A stretch of DNA of 64,000 bases from Winogradskyella bathintestinalis (GTDB taxonomy: Bacteria > Bacteroidota > Bacteroidia > Flavobacteriales > Flavobacteriaceae), in contig NZ_JASDDK010000003.1 in NCBI RefSeq assembly GCF_030407435.1, forward strand, positions 62,001-126,000. The letters run 5' to 3'. Made by a program: the position numbers and the translations under genes. Each line of letters begins with the position of its first letter. Position 1 is the first letter of the stretch. Shown in pieces: positions 51,914 through 62,032 of the stretch. Below the pieces are notes generated by a model, which saw only the letters and a list, made by a program, of their open reading frames with translations, made no database searches and was not told where the DNA came from.

Positions 51914-54703
51914 TTATAATTTTTCTTGAAGATATGTCCCTGTCACTGAATTTTTGTTCTTTACAACATCTTCAGGTGTTCCCGATGCAACTAGCTTTCC
52001 TCCATGTTTTCCACCTTCTGGTCCAAGATCAATAATATAGTCGGCACATTTAATTAAATCGATATTGTGTTCAATAACTATAATAGAATGCCCTTTGTTT
52101 ATTAAGGCCTGAAACGATTTTAATAATTTCTGAATATCATGAAAATGAAGTCCTGTAGTTGGTTCATCAAAAATAAACAAAGCATTATCACTTTTACTGC
52201 CTTTGCCTAAAAATGTGGCTAGTTTTATACGCTGTGCTTCACCACCAGATAGGGTAGAGGAAGATTGTCCTAATGTTACGTAACCTAAGCCTACATCTTG
52301 AAGAGGTTGTAATTTCTTTCGGATTTTAGATTGGTTATGGGCCTTAAAAAATGTAATAGCATCATCTATTGTAAGATTTAAAATATCAGCTATAGATTTG
52401 TCTTCGAATTTAACCTCTAAAACTTCTTTCTTAAAGCGTTTTCCGTTACAGGTATCACAGGTTAAATGAACATCGGCCATAAACTGCATTTCAATGGTCA
52501 CTTCTCCTTCACCTTTACAGGTTTCGCAACGTCCACCATCAACATTAAAACTAAAATGTTTGGCCGCATAATTTCTTATGTTACTCAATTTTTGAGCTGC
52601 GAACAAGGCTCGAATATCATCATAGGCCTTTATATAAGTAACAGGATTAGAACGCGATGACCGACCAATAGGATTCTGATCTACGAATTCCACATGTTGA
52701 ATATTGCTAAAATCTCCAGCTATTTCTGAAACCTGACCAATTTTATCGCTAAAACCTGTTAATTTCTTTTGTATCGCTGGAAATAGTATTTTTTTGACCA
52801 AGGTACTTTTTCCACTACCAGAAACGCCCGTAATAACGGTTAGCATTTCTAATGGAAATGTCACATCTATGTTCTGTAAATTATTTTCGCGTGCACCTAT
52901 AATATCAACACTGTAAGGTGAAGTTCTACGTTTTTTAGGCACTTCAATCTCTAATTGACCGTTTAAGTATTTTGCAGTTAAAGTATTGGCAGCTAAAATG
53001 CCATTAAAATCTCCAACGGCAACGACTTCTCCACCAAAAGTTCCGGCTTCAGGGCCTATATCTATAATGGCATCAGCAGCTTTCATAATATCCTCATCGT
53101 GTTCAACCACGATTACTGTATTTCCTAAATCGCGAAGAGATTTTAATACTTCAATTAAGCGCTCAGTGTCTTTAGGGTGCAAGCCAATACTAGGTTCATC
53201 TAAAATATACATTGATCCTACAAGGCTACTCCCTAAGGATGTTGCCAAATTAATTCGCTGACTTTCACCACCAGATAGGGTGTTCGATTTTCGGTTTAGT
53301 GTTAAATAACTTAACCCAACATTGGTTAAAAATTCTAGTCGTGTATTAATTTCTGTTAGAAGTCGTTTCGCTATTTTGGCATCGCTTTCATTTAATTTTA
53401 AATTTTTGAAAAACACAATCAATTCATCAATTGGTAAATCCACTAATCCTGTAATAGTTGCTCCGTCAACTTTAACATAATTGGCTTCTTCACGTAAGCG
53501 TTTACCGTTGCAAACATTGCATTTGGTTTTTCCACGATAACGCGAAAGCATCACACGATTTTGAATTTTATAAGCCTTTGATTCTAGTTCAGCAAAGAAG
53601 CCATCTAACCCTTCGAAATATCTATTACCTTTCCAAATTAATGCTTTATGGGCATCACTCAACTGAAAGTATGGTTTATGGATGGGGAAATCGAAATGAT
53701 GCGAATTGTTCACCAATTGGTCTCTGTACCAGCTCATACTTTCTCCACGCCATGGAAAAATAGCGTTTTCATAAACTGATAAAGCCGTATTTGGGATCAC
53801 TAAATCATCATCTATTCCAATAACATCTCCATAGCCTTCACATTTAGAACAAGCTCCATAAGGATTATTAAAACTGAATAAATGAGCATTAGGCTCTAAA
53901 AAAGACATGCCATCTAGTTCAAATTTATTATTGAAAAGCGTTTGTTTATTATCCGCAAGCGATTCTATAACACTCGTACCAACACCTTCATAAAAAGCTG
54001 TTCCAACCGCATCGGCTAGGCGATTAAGAAAATCTTCATCATTTTTAAAGACTATCCTATCGACAACTAGGAATAAATTTTTATCAGTTTTGATCTTTGT
54101 TTTCAAGGCATCATCAATTCTAACAACGTCATTTTTCACTTTTATTCGAGCATAACCTTGTTGTTGAAGCGTTTGAAGTTTATTTTCAATGGTTCGTCCT
54201 TCCTCTAAAATAATTGGTGCTAAGAGTAAAAGTTTACTGCCTTCTTTAAATGTTGAAATAAAATTAATAACATCAGAAACTGTATGTTTTTTTACTTCAT
54301 TGCCTGAAATAGGCGAGTAGGTTTTTCCGATACGAGCAAATAATAATTTTAAATAATCGTAAATTTCTGTGGTGGTCCCTACTGTAGAACGTGGATTGGT
54401 AGAATTTACTTTTTGCTCAATCGCAATAGCTGGAGCAATACCTTTTATATAATCTACTTTGGGTTTGTTCAATCTGCCTAAGAACTGACGCGCATAACTA
54501 CTTAAGCTTTCTACATAACGTCTTTGACCTTCGGCATATAATGTATCGAAAGCTAAACTCGACTTTCCAGAACCTGATAAACCTGTAATTACTACCAATT
54601 TATTTCTAGGAATAACAACATCAATATTTTTAAGATTGTGCAATTTTGCACCCTTAATAATGATATTTTCTTTTGGGTTAACGTCTAAAACAGTAGTATT
54701 CAT
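51914..54703 (-). CDS. uvrA: Excinuclease ABC subunit A
   Basis: DNA damage-recognition ATPase of nucleotide excision repair, working with UvrB and UvrC. At 929 residues it is normal length. It has two ABC cassettes. The first has [16 protein letters not shown] and the signature [12 protein letters not shown]; the second has [15 protein letters not shown] and [12 protein letters not shown]. It also has the zinc-finger cysteines ([28 protein letters not shown]) needed for DNA handling. The start at 54703 follows an exact Bacteroidota promoter. The neighbours DUF3667 and ECF sigma are not functionally related. Confidence 0.97.
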   Translation of the reverse strand: MNTTVLDVNPKENIIIKGAKLHNLKNIDVVIPRNKLVVITGLSGSGKSSLAFDTLYAEGQRRYVESLSSYARQFLGRLNKPKVDYIKGIAPAIAIEQKVNSTNPRSTVGTTTEIYDYLKLLFARIGKTYSPISGNEVKKHTVSDVINFISTFKEGSKLLLLAPIILEEGRTIENKLQTLQQQGYARIKVKNDVVRIDDALKTKIKTDKNLFLVVDRIVFKNDEDFLNRLADAVGTAFYEGVGTSVIESLADNKQTLFNNKFELDGMSFLEPNAHLFSFNNPYGACSKCEGYGDVIGIDDDLVIPNTALSVYENAIFPWRGESMSWYRDQLVNNSHHFDFPIHKPYFQLSDAHKALIWKGNRYFEGLDGFFAELESKAYKIQNRVMLSRYRGKTKCNVCNGKRLREEANYVKVDGATITGLVDLPIDELIVFFKNLKLNESDAKIAKRLLTEINTRLEFLTNVGLSYLTLNRKSNTLSGGESQRINLATSLGSSLVGSMYILDEPSIGLHPKDTERLIEVLKSLRDLGNTVIVVEHDEDIMKAADAIIDIGPEAGTFGGEVVAVGDFNGILAANTLTAKYLNGQLEIEVPKKRRTSPYSVDIIGARENNLQNIDVTFPLEMLTVITGVSGSGKSTLVKKILFPAIQKKLTGFSDKIGQVSEIAGDFSNIQHVEFVDQNPIGRSSRSNPVTYIKAYDDIRALFAAQKLSNIRNYAAKHFSFNVDGGRCETCKGEGEVTIEMQFMADVHLTCDTCNGKRFKKEVLEVKFEDKSIADILNLTIDDAITFFKAHNQSKIRKKLQPLQDVGLGYVTLGQSSSTLSGGEAQRIKLATFLGKGSKSDNALFIFDEPTTGLHFHDIQKLLKSFQALINKGHSIIVIEHNIDLIKCADYIIDLGPEGGKHGGKLVASGTPEDVVKNKNSVTGTYLQEKL

Positions 54704-54728
54704 AGGTTCTATTCAGTATCTAAGTTTG

Positions 54729-54736
54729 CAAAGATA
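54729..54736 (-). promoter_or_regulatory. Predicted -7 element of uvrA
   Basis: The minus strand reads TATCTTTG, an exact TAnnTTTG match, 25 bases before the uvrA start. This predicts a leader of about 20 bases. Between here and 55032 the intergenic DNA is AT-rich, with no gene or structure I can support. Confidence 0.6.
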
Positions 54737-55032
54737 CTATATTAGAAAATAATGAATAAATTATGCCTTATAATTTGTGAGCGTACCTGAATTAAGGATT
54801 TAATGAAAGGTAACTTTGTTTTTAATACATCGATTTTATCTGAACATAGAACACTTAAATAAATAAATTTTTACGAGGTCGAAAAAAAAAGAGGGTGTAA
54901 AATTTTGTGTATGTTTTTTAACCAACTAATAAAGAGCGTATTGAACGAAATATATTGTTAGTTTTCTTCTGAAAGGTTATATCTATAAAAGGAATATTTT
55001 ATCCGATAAAATGTTAAATATTTTCGTTTTTT

Positions 55033-55065
55033 TTTGTTTTTTCGGAATGATTGTTGTTATATTTG
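55033..55065 (+). promoter_or_regulatory. Promoter of the ECF sigma factor gene
   Basis: TTTG at 55033-55036, a 21-base spacer and TATATTTG at 55058-55065 form a near-perfect housekeeping Bacteroidota promoter. The leader to the ATG at 55174 would be about 100 bases. An autoregulated ECF promoter would look different, so housekeeping transcription is likely. Confidence 0.65.
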
Positions 55066-55173
55066 GAACTTATTCATATATAAACACAAACGCGTATAGC
55101 ATAAAATTACTTTAAGAAAACAGCTTTTAACCCCAGACTTAGTAGATTTTTACTAGGCTTTAAAGTAATTATT

Positions 55174-55758
55174 ATGAACAAAGAACTTACCCAAGACGCG
55201 GTGTTGGTTAGCAACTACATTAATGGAAATGAGCAGGCATTATCTATATTAATAGAAAGGCATAAGCAAAAAATTTACAGTTTTATTTATAGCAAAGTTT
55301 ATGATAGAGATGTGACTGAAGATGTTTTTCAGGATACATTTATAAAAGTGATTAGAACTTTAAAACGAGGTAAATATAATGAAGAGGGCAAATTTTTACC
55401 TTGGGTAATGCGAATTGCTCATAATTTAGTGATTGACCATTTCAGAAAAAATAAGCGGATGCCAAAATTTCAGAATGCAGGGGATTTTAGTATCTTCTCA
55501 GTATTAAGTGACTCTAGTTTAAATGCCGAAAAATCTTTAATTAAAGACCAAGTAGAATCTGATGTAAGACGTATTATTGAAGAATTACCAGAAGATCAAA
55601 AACAAGTACTTTTAATGCGTATCTATCAAGATATGAGTTTTAAGGAAATATCGGAGCGAACTGGCGTAAGTATTAACACAGCATTGGGTAGAATGCGTTA
55701 TGCCTTAATAAATATGCGTAAAGTAATAGATCAAAATAATATTGTTTTAACTAATTGA
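55174..55758 (+). CDS. RNA polymerase ECF-type sigma factor
   Basis: A 194-residue sigma-70 family protein with region 2 (about residues 22-92, including YDRDVTEDVFQDTFIKVIRTL and WVMRIAHNLVIDHFRK) and region 4 (about 128-182, ELPEDQKQVLLMRIYQDMSFKEISERTGVSINTALGRMRYAL). No anti-sigma factor gene of the usual FecR or zinc-binding type follows. Instead a 47-codon gene begins 95 bases downstream, which may be its dedicated partner. Regulon unknown. Confidence 0.93.
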   Translation: MNKELTQDAVLVSNYINGNEQALSILIERHKQKIYSFIYSKVYDRDVTEDVFQDTFIKVIRTLKRGKYNEEGKFLPWVMRIAHNLVIDHFRKNKRMPKFQNAGDFSIFSVLSDSSLNAEKSLIKDQVESDVRRIIEELPEDQKQVLLMRIYQDMSFKEISERTGVSINTALGRMRYALINMRKVIDQNNIVLTN

Positions 55759-55853
55759 GTAGCACCTATCAATTTTAAGACGATTTAGTATTTTCATACA
55801 ATAAAAGAAAATTAGTTTCGTTTTTGCTATATAGAAACTCATAAATAGTTAAA

Positions 55854-55997
55854 ATGGCGAAAATTTACTCTAATCCTTCCTCAAAAAATGAAAACCTAGC
55901 ACCAAAGGGTGAAACGATAAGTTTTCTGTTAAATTACTCAAAAGCTTTAAGTGTTATAAGTTATAATAAAATGAAGTTTGAAACACTTCTAAATTAA
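55854..55997 (+). CDS. Small protein (47 residues) downstream of the ECF sigma gene
   Basis: A short frame beginning MAKIYSNPSSKNENLAPKGE and ending in SYNKMKFETLLN. From memory, similar short proteins with the ETISFLLNYSKAL core and the KFETLLN end follow an ECF sigma gene in other Flavobacteriaceae, which supports it as real. It has no signal peptide or cysteine. It is cotranscribed or nearly so with the sigma gene and ends at a good terminator. It could modulate the sigma factor; untested. Confidence 0.7.
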   Translation: MAKIYSNPSSKNENLAPKGETISFLLNYSKALSVISYNKMKFETLLN

Positions 55998-56009
55998 TTT
56001 AACTTTAGA

Positions 56010-56043
56010 AAAAATCCTGATGCGAGAGCATTAGGATTTTTTT
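56010..56043 (+). terminator. Terminator after the 47-residue gene
   Basis: A 14-bp stem with one G-U pair (56010-56023 with 56028-56041), a GAGA loop and a T-run. It ends the sigma/small-protein transcript. Confidence 0.88.
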
Positions 56044-56201
56044 GTTATTAAATTTCTTAAACTGTAGACTTAGTTTTAATGCTTACAAGTGTTTCAAGTC
56101 TTAACTAGGTGGAATACTCTTCAAATTTTACAGAAGCTTACTAATCTAAAAGAAATACTAATTCCTACGGTTGGGATCACTATAATTTAAAAGCCGTACA
56201 C

Positions 56202-56233
56202 AAAAAAAAAATCCTAAGCCGATGCTCAGGATT
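56202..56233 (-). terminator. Terminator of the LytTR regulator gene
   Basis: On the minus strand, 10-base arms (AATCCTGAGC and GCTTAGGATT, with one G-U pair and a 4-base loop) are followed by ten T residues. It lies about 42 bases after the stop codon. The DNA at 56044-56201 holds no gene I can support. Confidence 0.85.
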
Positions 56234-56274
56234 CTTAAACTTATAATGTATGCTTTTGATATTGATGTAAAGTT

Positions 56275-56970
56275 CTACATATTATTTAAAGCATCTACTA
56301 ATTGTGTCTTTTTATTTCGACTTAAGGGGATTTCATAAGCGCCAACTTCGACATTTTTACTGTTAAATCGGTCAATTTTATCAAGATTCACAATGTAGGA
56401 TTTGTGAATTCTTAAAAACTTACCTTCTGGTAATTCCTGTTCGAATGCTTTCATGGTAGATAATACTACCAAGCTATTTTCTTCTGTAACTACTTTTACG
56501 TAATCGCCAAGAGCTTCAATCCATTTAATATCCTTAATATAAACTTTACGTTTTTTAAGATTGCTTTTTACAAAGATGTGCTCACCATCAGTTTCGTTAA
56601 AGTCTAATTTCAATTTATGCTGCTCAATAGCTTTTTCTACGGCAGTATTAAAACGTTCTTTTGTGATTGGTTTCTGAAGATAATCGGTGGCATCGTAATT
56701 AAATGCTTTAAAAGCATACTCTGTTTTGCCGGTAACAAAAATAATTTGGGGTTTGTTGTTGAGTACATCTAGTAATTCAAAACCGTTTAATACGGGCATC
56801 TCTATATCTAAGAAGATAAGATCTACTTTGTGGGTATTAAGACCGTTTTTTGTTTCTAACGCACTACTGTACTCTGCAATAAGATTAAGTGAGGAATGAT
56901 TCTCAATTAACTTTACTATAGAGAGACGCTGAATCGCAGAATCATCAACAACTACACAGTTTAAAGTCAT
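56275..56970 (-). CDS. LytTR-family response regulator
   Basis: A 231-residue response regulator. The receiver domain (residues 1-120) has the acidic pair VVDDS, phospho-acceptor Asp55 in FLDIEMP and VTGKTEYAFKAF. A LytTR DNA-binding domain follows (about 135-230, IKWIEALGDYVKVVTEE, LRIHKSYIVNLDKI). LytTR regulators usually pair with a LytS-type or short histidine kinase, but no kinase gene lies beside it, so the partner must be elsewhere. It is divergent from rpsF. Confidence 0.92.
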   Translation of the reverse strand: MTLNCVVVDDSAIQRLSIVKLIENHSSLNLIAEYSSALETKNGLNTHKVDLIFLDIEMPVLNGFELLDVLNNKPQIIFVTGKTEYAFKAFNYDATDYLQKPITKERFNTAVEKAIEQHKLKLDFNETDGEHIFVKSNLKKRKVYIKDIKWIEALGDYVKVVTEENSLVVLSTMKAFEQELPEGKFLRIHKSYIVNLDKIDRFNSKNVEVGAYEIPLSRNKKTQLVDALNNM

Positions 56971-57107
56971 AACATTATTAATTTTAGGTTAAGATATCGA
57001 CAATAGTACGATAAATTCGGTTAAAAAACAAATATTACCGACAAAGCGTATTATTTAACATATTTTATTCGTTAAAGTACTAATATAGTTATTACAATAA
57101 AAAAACG

Positions 57108-57138
57108 TTGCCTAATCTAGAATTAATATGTATTTTTG
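57108..57138 (+). promoter_or_regulatory. rpsF operon promoter
   Basis: TTG at 57108-57110, a 20-base spacer and TATTTTTG at 57131-57138 match the Bacteroidota consensus exactly. The leader would be about 28 bases, too short for an elaborate S6:S18 autoregulatory structure. Confidence 0.7.
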
Positions 57139-57171
57139 CAGCCGTTTTAACAATAAACAAATATATTTATT

Positions 57172-57522
57172 ATGAATCATTATGAAACTGTTTTCATCTT
57201 AAATCCCGTTTTATCTGACGATCAGATAAAGGAGACAGTAAAGAAATACGAGGATATGCTCGTTTCTAAAGGTGCTAAGATGATTGCCAAAGAAGATTGG
57301 GGACTAAAAAAGTTAGCTTACCCTATCCAAAACAAAAAAAGTGGTTTTTACCATTTATTCGAATTTACCGTAGATGGTGAAGTCATTGAACCTTTAGAGT
57401 TAGAGTTTAGACGTGATGAGCGTTTTATGCGTTACTTAACTGTGAAATTAGACAAACATGCTATTTCATGGGCTGAGAGAAGACGAGAAAAAATGAAAGT
57501 TAAAGCAAAAGCAAAAGCGTAA
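57172..57522 (+). CDS. rpsF: 30S ribosomal protein bS6
   Basis: A 116-residue ribosomal protein with the bS6 start [19 protein letters not shown], the [22 protein letters not shown] core and the basic tail ([13 protein letters not shown]). It binds 16S rRNA together with bS18, encoded next. The order rpsF-rpsR-rplI is the normal bacterial one. There are only 2 bases between its stop and the rpsR start, so the genes are translationally linked. Confidence 0.97.
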   Translation: MNHYETVFILNPVLSDDQIKETVKKYEDMLVSKGAKMIAKEDWGLKKLAYPIQNKKSGFYHLFEFTVDGEVIEPLELEFRRDERFMRYLTVKLDKHAISWAERRREKMKVKAKAKA

Positions 57523-57524
57523 TT

Positions 57525-57821
57525 ATGTCATCAATAGAACAACAAGCAAAAGGAAAAAAAGACGGAGAAATTAGATATTTAACTCCTTTAAATATCGAGA
57601 CGTCTAAGACTAAAAAATATTGTCGTTTTCAAAAATCTGGTATCAAGTATGTAGATTATAAAGATGCAGATTGGTTATTAGGATTTGTAAACGAGCAAGG
57701 TAAATTGTTACCAAGACGTTTAACAGGAACGTCATTAAAGTATCAAAGAAAAGTATCTGTGGCAGTAAAAAGAGCTAGACATTTAGCCTTAATGCCATAT
57801 GTTGCAGATTTATTAAAATAA
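57525..57821 (+). CDS. rpsR: 30S ribosomal protein bS18
   Basis: A 98-residue protein partnering bS6 on the small-subunit platform. The conserved core is [20 protein letters not shown] followed by the basic block [16 protein letters not shown] and [11 protein letters not shown]. It lies between rpsF and rplI, 14 bases before the latter. The N-terminus is longer than in E. coli (75 residues), as usual in Bacteroidota. Confidence 0.97.
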   Translation: MSSIEQQAKGKKDGEIRYLTPLNIETSKTKKYCRFQKSGIKYVDYKDADWLLGFVNEQGKLLPRRLTGTSLKYQRKVSVAVKRARHLALMPYVADLLK

Positions 57822-57835
57822 AATATCATAACACA

Positions 57836-58297
57836 ATGGAACTTATATTAAAACAAGACGTTGATAATTTAGGATTTAAAGACGATATTGTATCTGTTAA
57901 GAACGGTTATGGTAGAAATTTTTTAATTCCTCAAGGACAAGCTATAATGGCTACATCTTCTGCTAAAAAAGTATTAGCTGAGACATTAAAGCAAAGAGAA
58001 TACAAAGAAAAAACTATTATTGCTGATGCAGAAAAAACTGCTGAAGGCTTAAAAGGTTTAGATATTAAAATTACAGCTAAAGCTGGAACTGGCGCAACTG
58101 CTGGTGATAAACTTTTTGGTTCTATTACCAAAATGGATTTAGCTGCTGCACTTAAAGACGCTGGTCATGAAGTTGACAAAAAGTTTATCGCTATTACAGG
58201 TGGTAACATTAAGCGTTTAGGTCAGTACGAAGCTGCAATTAGATTACATAGATCGGTAACTGTAGATTTAACTTTCGATGTTGTTGCTGAAGCTTAA
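57836..58297 (+). CDS. rplI: 50S ribosomal protein bL9
   Basis: A 153-residue protein of the large subunit near the L1 stalk. The N-terminal domain MELILKQDVDNLGFKDDIVSVKNGYGRNFLIP is diagnostic. It is joined by a long helix (about residues 42-75) to the C-terminal rRNA-binding domain (LFGSITKMDLAAALKDAGHEVD). It is the last gene of the operon; a strong terminator follows 22 bases later. Confidence 0.97.
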   Translation: MELILKQDVDNLGFKDDIVSVKNGYGRNFLIPQGQAIMATSSAKKVLAETLKQREYKEKTIIADAEKTAEGLKGLDIKITAKAGTGATAGDKLFGSITKMDLAAALKDAGHEVDKKFIAITGGNIKRLGQYEAAIRLHRSVTVDLTFDVVAEA

Positions 58298-58318
58298 TCT
58301 TTATTAAGATAATTTTTA

Positions 58319-58348
58319 AAACCGTTTAGTTTTCTAAACGGTTTTTTT
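58319..58348 (+). terminator. Terminator of the rpsF-rpsR-rplI operon
   Basis: A perfect 11-bp stem (58319-58329 with 58334-58344), a 4-base loop and a run of T residues. Confidence 0.93.
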
Positions 58349-58396
58349 ATAATTTTTTTTTAGACCTGAATTAACAGGTTTTAATTATATTCTATT

Positions 58397-59266
58397 ATGA
58401 AACAGTATTTTATAATTTTATTTGTGTTGATTTCTCTCGGTTGTAAACAATCTAAAGAATCAATACCAACGCCAGATATTCAACCGTCTAAGCTCATAGC
58501 ACTTTTTAAAGCTTCAAAATCCGACTTTCCAAATATTAGTGTGCATCGCGGTGGAAAAGGATTAGTGAATTATCCTGAAAATTGTTTAGAAACTTTACAA
58601 TTTGTTAGCGATAGTATTGTTGCTATATATGAAGTCGATGTGGCTCAAACAAAAGATAATCAATTGGTGTTACTACATGATAAATCGATTGATAGAACTA
58701 CAACAGGAAGTGGAAAAGTTGTGGATTTAACATACAGCGAGTTGAAACAATTTTATTTAGTGGATGATCACGGAAATGAAACTGATTTTAAAATTCCATT
58801 GTTTGCCGACGTATTATCCTGGAGTAAAAAGAATAATGTAATTCTTACTATTGATATTAAGAGAAGTGTGCGTCCGGAAGTTGTGATAGAAGCTATTAGA
58901 AAAGCAGAAGCTGAGGATATTAGTATTATTATCACATATGATGTAGATCAAGCCATAAACGCATACAATTTGGCCCCAGATTTATTATTGTCTGTTTCGG
59001 CTAGAAATAATGATGAATTCGAGCGTTTATTAAATGCTAAGATACCTACAGAAAATATGCTAGCTTTTACTGGTACACGACTGTCTGACGCATCGCTTTA
59101 TAAAAGATTACACGATAATAATATCGTATGCATGCTAGGAACTTTAGGTAACTTAGATCGAAGCGCACAAGCCAATGGAGATGAATTATACATTGAATGG
59201 AAAGAAAAAGGTGCGGATATTATGGCTACTGATAGACCTTTTGAGGCCTATAAAGCAATAAATTAA
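58397..59266 (+). CDS. Glycerophosphodiester phosphodiesterase lipoprotein
   Basis: A 289-residue lipoprotein with lipobox ISLGC (Cys at about residue 16). The GDPD domain starts with HRGGKGL and has PENCLET, the metal/substrate motif YEVDVAQTKDNQLVLLHD, and the catalytic His region, followed by IDRTTTG. The C-terminus ADIMATDRPFEAY is also typical. It probably hydrolyses glycerophosphodiesters at the periplasmic face of a membrane to glycerol-3-phosphate and an alcohol. It is followed by the DUF6495 gene after 26 bases. Confidence 0.92.
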   Translation: MKQYFIILFVLISLGCKQSKESIPTPDIQPSKLIALFKASKSDFPNISVHRGGKGLVNYPENCLETLQFVSDSIVAIYEVDVAQTKDNQLVLLHDKSIDRTTTGSGKVVDLTYSELKQFYLVDDHGNETDFKIPLFADVLSWSKKNNVILTIDIKRSVRPEVVIEAIRKAEAEDISIIITYDVDQAINAYNLAPDLLLSVSARNNDEFERLLNAKIPTENMLAFTGTRLSDASLYKRLHDNNIVCMLGTLGNLDRSAQANGDELYIEWKEKGADIMATDRPFEAYKAIN

Positions 59267-59292
59267 TTTATTAATAGAATAATTTACTGAAC

Positions 59293-59766
59293 ATGAAATA
59301 TTCAAGATTAACCAAAGAACAATTCGAAGAATTACACAAAGAATTTATCAATTTTCTAGCTACACAATCGATAACAGGTGAAGAGTGGGAAGATATAAAA
59401 AAGAATAAACCAGAAACGGCTGAGCAAGAATTAGATGTTTTTAGTGATTTAGTTTGGCTCGGTGTCTTGAGTAAAGTCGAATATCTCGAGCATATTTCAG
59501 CACAACAAATCCATCTTTTTCAATGTAACGAAAAAAGTATGCGATTAATCGCTTTACGCATAGATAAATCAGAAATAGATCTTACCACTAAAGAAGGGTT
59601 TAATTGGTTAAGGGATAATTTATTATCGGATTCTGTAGAATTTTTTAATGCGAAAAAAGATTACTCGGAAGATAAGCATTTAGATATTTTCAAAATGATT
59701 CAGTCTGGTGCGAATATCACCAAAGGAGAACTGTTTAATTATTTTGCTAATTTGGTGAAGGGGTAA
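59293..59766 (+). CDS. DUF6495 family protein
   Basis: A 157-residue cytosolic protein whose start MKYSRLTKEQFEELHKEFIN and EEWEDIKKNKPETAEQELDVFSD (split here at about residue 40) match a family I recall from Flavobacteriaceae as DUF6495. It is acidic and helical. Function unknown. It probably shares a transcript with the GDPD gene. Confidence 0.82.
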   Translation: MKYSRLTKEQFEELHKEFINFLATQSITGEEWEDIKKNKPETAEQELDVFSDLVWLGVLSKVEYLEHISAQQIHLFQCNEKSMRLIALRIDKSEIDLTTKEGFNWLRDNLLSDSVEFFNAKKDYSEDKHLDIFKMIQSGANITKGELFNYFANLVKG

Positions 59767-59836
59767 CACACACCAACTGCAAAGGCAGTTGATCATTTTT
59801 AGCTTCTTTTATCTTTTTATTTTTTTTTGAATACAA

Positions 59837-60580
59837 TTAAAATTCAATAGTTTCATATTGATAATTGATTACATTGGTGATTATATTGCCCATGAAATTA
59901 AATACGATAGTTGATTTTGTTGGGTAGCCTTGGTCATTATATTCATAAGTTGTTGTTGCTCCATTTCCGTTATCTAATATGTTATTTTGGTTAGCTCTTT
60001 CATCAATCCAAAAACTAGCGTCAGTTAGTCCCATAGCAAATTCAGGTCGTTTTTTGTTGTCATATGTAAAACCTGTTGAACTGCCTCCACCTTCTCCATC
60101 TGTGCTGTTTATTTCAGAAATATTACCATTTGAATTATACACAAATTCAGTTTCACAACAATATATATTATTATCATATTGAATATCTATTGTTTTTTGG
60201 CCAAGACTATTGTAAGTGTACTCTCTAGTAGTTATGATTCCTTCTTCATCCGGTGAGTTTGTAGCGATTTCAATTAGACCTGATGAGTTATATGAATAAG
60301 TAGAAAACCATTCTCCATAATCTGTTTTTATCAGCAGGTCTTCATTGTCATATATATAATCCCCAATATATGTACCAGAATAGGTATCGTTTATTATCCG
60401 TCTTAAATTTCCATTCGAATAGTATTCATAATTCGTAGTTTCAATATCTCCATCATTGCTAATTTCCGTTTTTTCAACTAATCTATAATAACTAGAGTTT
60501 TGATTAATATTTTCATTACTATCAGAACTACAAGAATAAAGAAAGGTTGTAATTATTATTGACATTAGAATTTTTTTCAT
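59837..60580 (-). CDS. Lipoprotein with YD-repeat-like beta segments
   Basis: A 247-residue lipoprotein with lipobox TFLYSC (Cys at about residue 17). The mature part contains repeated short beta segments of the pattern YxYxxxGN/GLxE/GQK (for example EYYSNGNLRRI, YSYNSSGLIEIA, YTYNSLGQKTI, YEYNDQGYPTK). These resemble the YD repeats of RHS proteins and the DUF4595-like lipoproteins of Bacteroidota. It has no toxin-like C-terminus. It stands alone between the DUF6495 gene and the MacB-type permease gene. Confidence 0.82.
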   Translation of the reverse strand: MKKILMSIIITTFLYSCSSDSNENINQNSSYYRLVEKTEISNDGDIETTNYEYYSNGNLRRIINDTYSGTYIGDYIYDNEDLLIKTDYGEWFSTYSYNSSGLIEIATNSPDEEGIITTREYTYNSLGQKTIDIQYDNNIYCCETEFVYNSNGNISEINSTDGEGGGSSTGFTYDNKKRPEFAMGLTDASFWIDERANQNNILDNGNGATTTYEYNDQGYPTKSTIVFNFMGNIITNVINYQYETIEF

Positions 60581-60677
60581 TGTAATTTAATTTTAACTAT
60601 TTCATAATTATACAAAATTAAACTCTAACTATAAAAGGAAAATTTCTTTTAAGATTCCTACCTTCGCAAGAATTTAG

Positions 60678-61919
60678 CTACTCATAACGCAGACTCTCAA
60701 TAGGATCTAACTTCGCCGCTTTTGTAGCCGGATACAATCCAGAAACTACAGCTACAATAAAAGCAATACTCGTCGCCCAAATCATCGCGACCCAAGGAGT
60801 TGAAAATTCAAGGTCAAAACCATTAGCAACGGCTAGGCCGATTAAAATCCCTAGAATGGTACCTAAAATACCTCCAAGCTGACCAATGATAATTGTTTCC
60901 ATAAAAAACTGAAATGCAATGGTTTTACTTTTAGCGCCAAGCGCTTTTCTAACACCAATTTCTCGAGTTCGCTCACTAACGGAAACCAACATAATATTCA
61001 TCAAAGCAATCGTAGATCCGAATATAGTAATGATGCTAATGATCCATGCCGCCACATAAAGTGCAGCCGTATTTTGTGCGACTTGGTTTAATAGATCTTC
61101 ACTGCGTTCTATACCGAAATCATTGTCTTCAACAGGATTAAGACCTCTAATATTACGAAAGGTTAAAATAGCATCTTCTTGAGCGGCTTCAAGCATATCA
61201 TTCTTGTCTACTTTTACACTCAAGCTATAGTTAATATTGGGATTGGTAAATATAGAGCGGGCTTTCTGTATAGGAATAAATACACGTAAATCTTGGTTAT
61301 TGCCAAATGTAGAACCTTTCTCTTTTAATACGCCAACCACTTTAAATTTAGAACCTCTAATACTTATGGTTTTGTTCACTGGATTTTCGACAGGAAACAA
61401 CGCCTTTTGTAAATCGCTACCAATCACACACACGGCATTACTATTGTCTACATCAAATACATTCAACGAACGCCCATTTTCAATTTCTAACCCTGAATTT
61501 TCAATGTAAAACTCATTAGCACCAAAAACGCCAACTTCAGGATCTGTTTTTTTACTGTCATATTTTACTTCAGCAGTCATCGTTCCTGTAAATGAAACGG
61601 CAACCGTAGTGAAAGGGAAGTTATAATTATCTTCAAAATCCTTGACATCCCGATAGTCGATAACCGGATTTACCTTCTGGCGTTCTCTACTACTCTGACG
61701 TTGGTTAGTAAATTCGTAGCGTTGAAAATTGAACGTATTAGAGCCCATAGAAGAAAAATTACTAGTAATCGTATTTTCTAATGCAGACACACCACTTAGA
61801 ATTCCGACCAAAGCCATAATACCAATAGCGATAATTAAAACCGTTAAAATGGTACGTAATAATTGACTTTTTATAGAATCGAACGCAATTCTAATATTCT
61901 CTCTAGCTAATGAAAACAT
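60678..61919 (-). CDS. MacB-type ABC transporter permease
   Basis: A 413-residue permease of the MacB/FtsX family. It has an N-terminal span (about residues 20-42, LLRTILTVLIIAIGIMALVGILSG), a periplasmic MacB_PCD domain (about 45-270) and three C-terminal spans with the FtsX core (VSERTREIGVRKALGAKSKTI). Such permeases act with an ABC ATPase and a periplasmic adaptor in efflux or mechanotransmission, but neither gene is adjacent here, so the partner ATPase must be encoded elsewhere. Confidence 0.93.
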   Translation of the reverse strand: MFSLARENIRIAFDSIKSQLLRTILTVLIIAIGIMALVGILSGVSALENTITSNFSSMGSNTFNFQRYEFTNQRQSSRERQKVNPVIDYRDVKDFEDNYNFPFTTVAVSFTGTMTAEVKYDSKKTDPEVGVFGANEFYIENSGLEIENGRSLNVFDVDNSNAVCVIGSDLQKALFPVENPVNKTISIRGSKFKVVGVLKEKGSTFGNNQDLRVFIPIQKARSIFTNPNINYSLSVKVDKNDMLEAAQEDAILTFRNIRGLNPVEDNDFGIERSEDLLNQVAQNTAALYVAAWIISIITIFGSTIALMNIMLVSVSERTREIGVRKALGAKSKTIAFQFFMETIIIGQLGGILGTILGILIGLAVANGFDLEFSTPWVAMIWATSIAFIVAVVSGLYPATKAAKLDPIESLRYE

Positions 61920-62032
61920 AGTTATATTTCAAGTTAGTTGGGTTGTTTAAAAGTATAAGACTACTTAAACACGATAAAGTTACTATAAAATGAAGATATC
62001 TTTATAAGACCTCTGAAAATTATAATATTTTT

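Noticed and set aside
57139-57171. S6:S18 autoregulatory RNA in the rpsF leader
   Set aside because: The predicted leader is about 28 bases and shows no stem able to hold the known motif.
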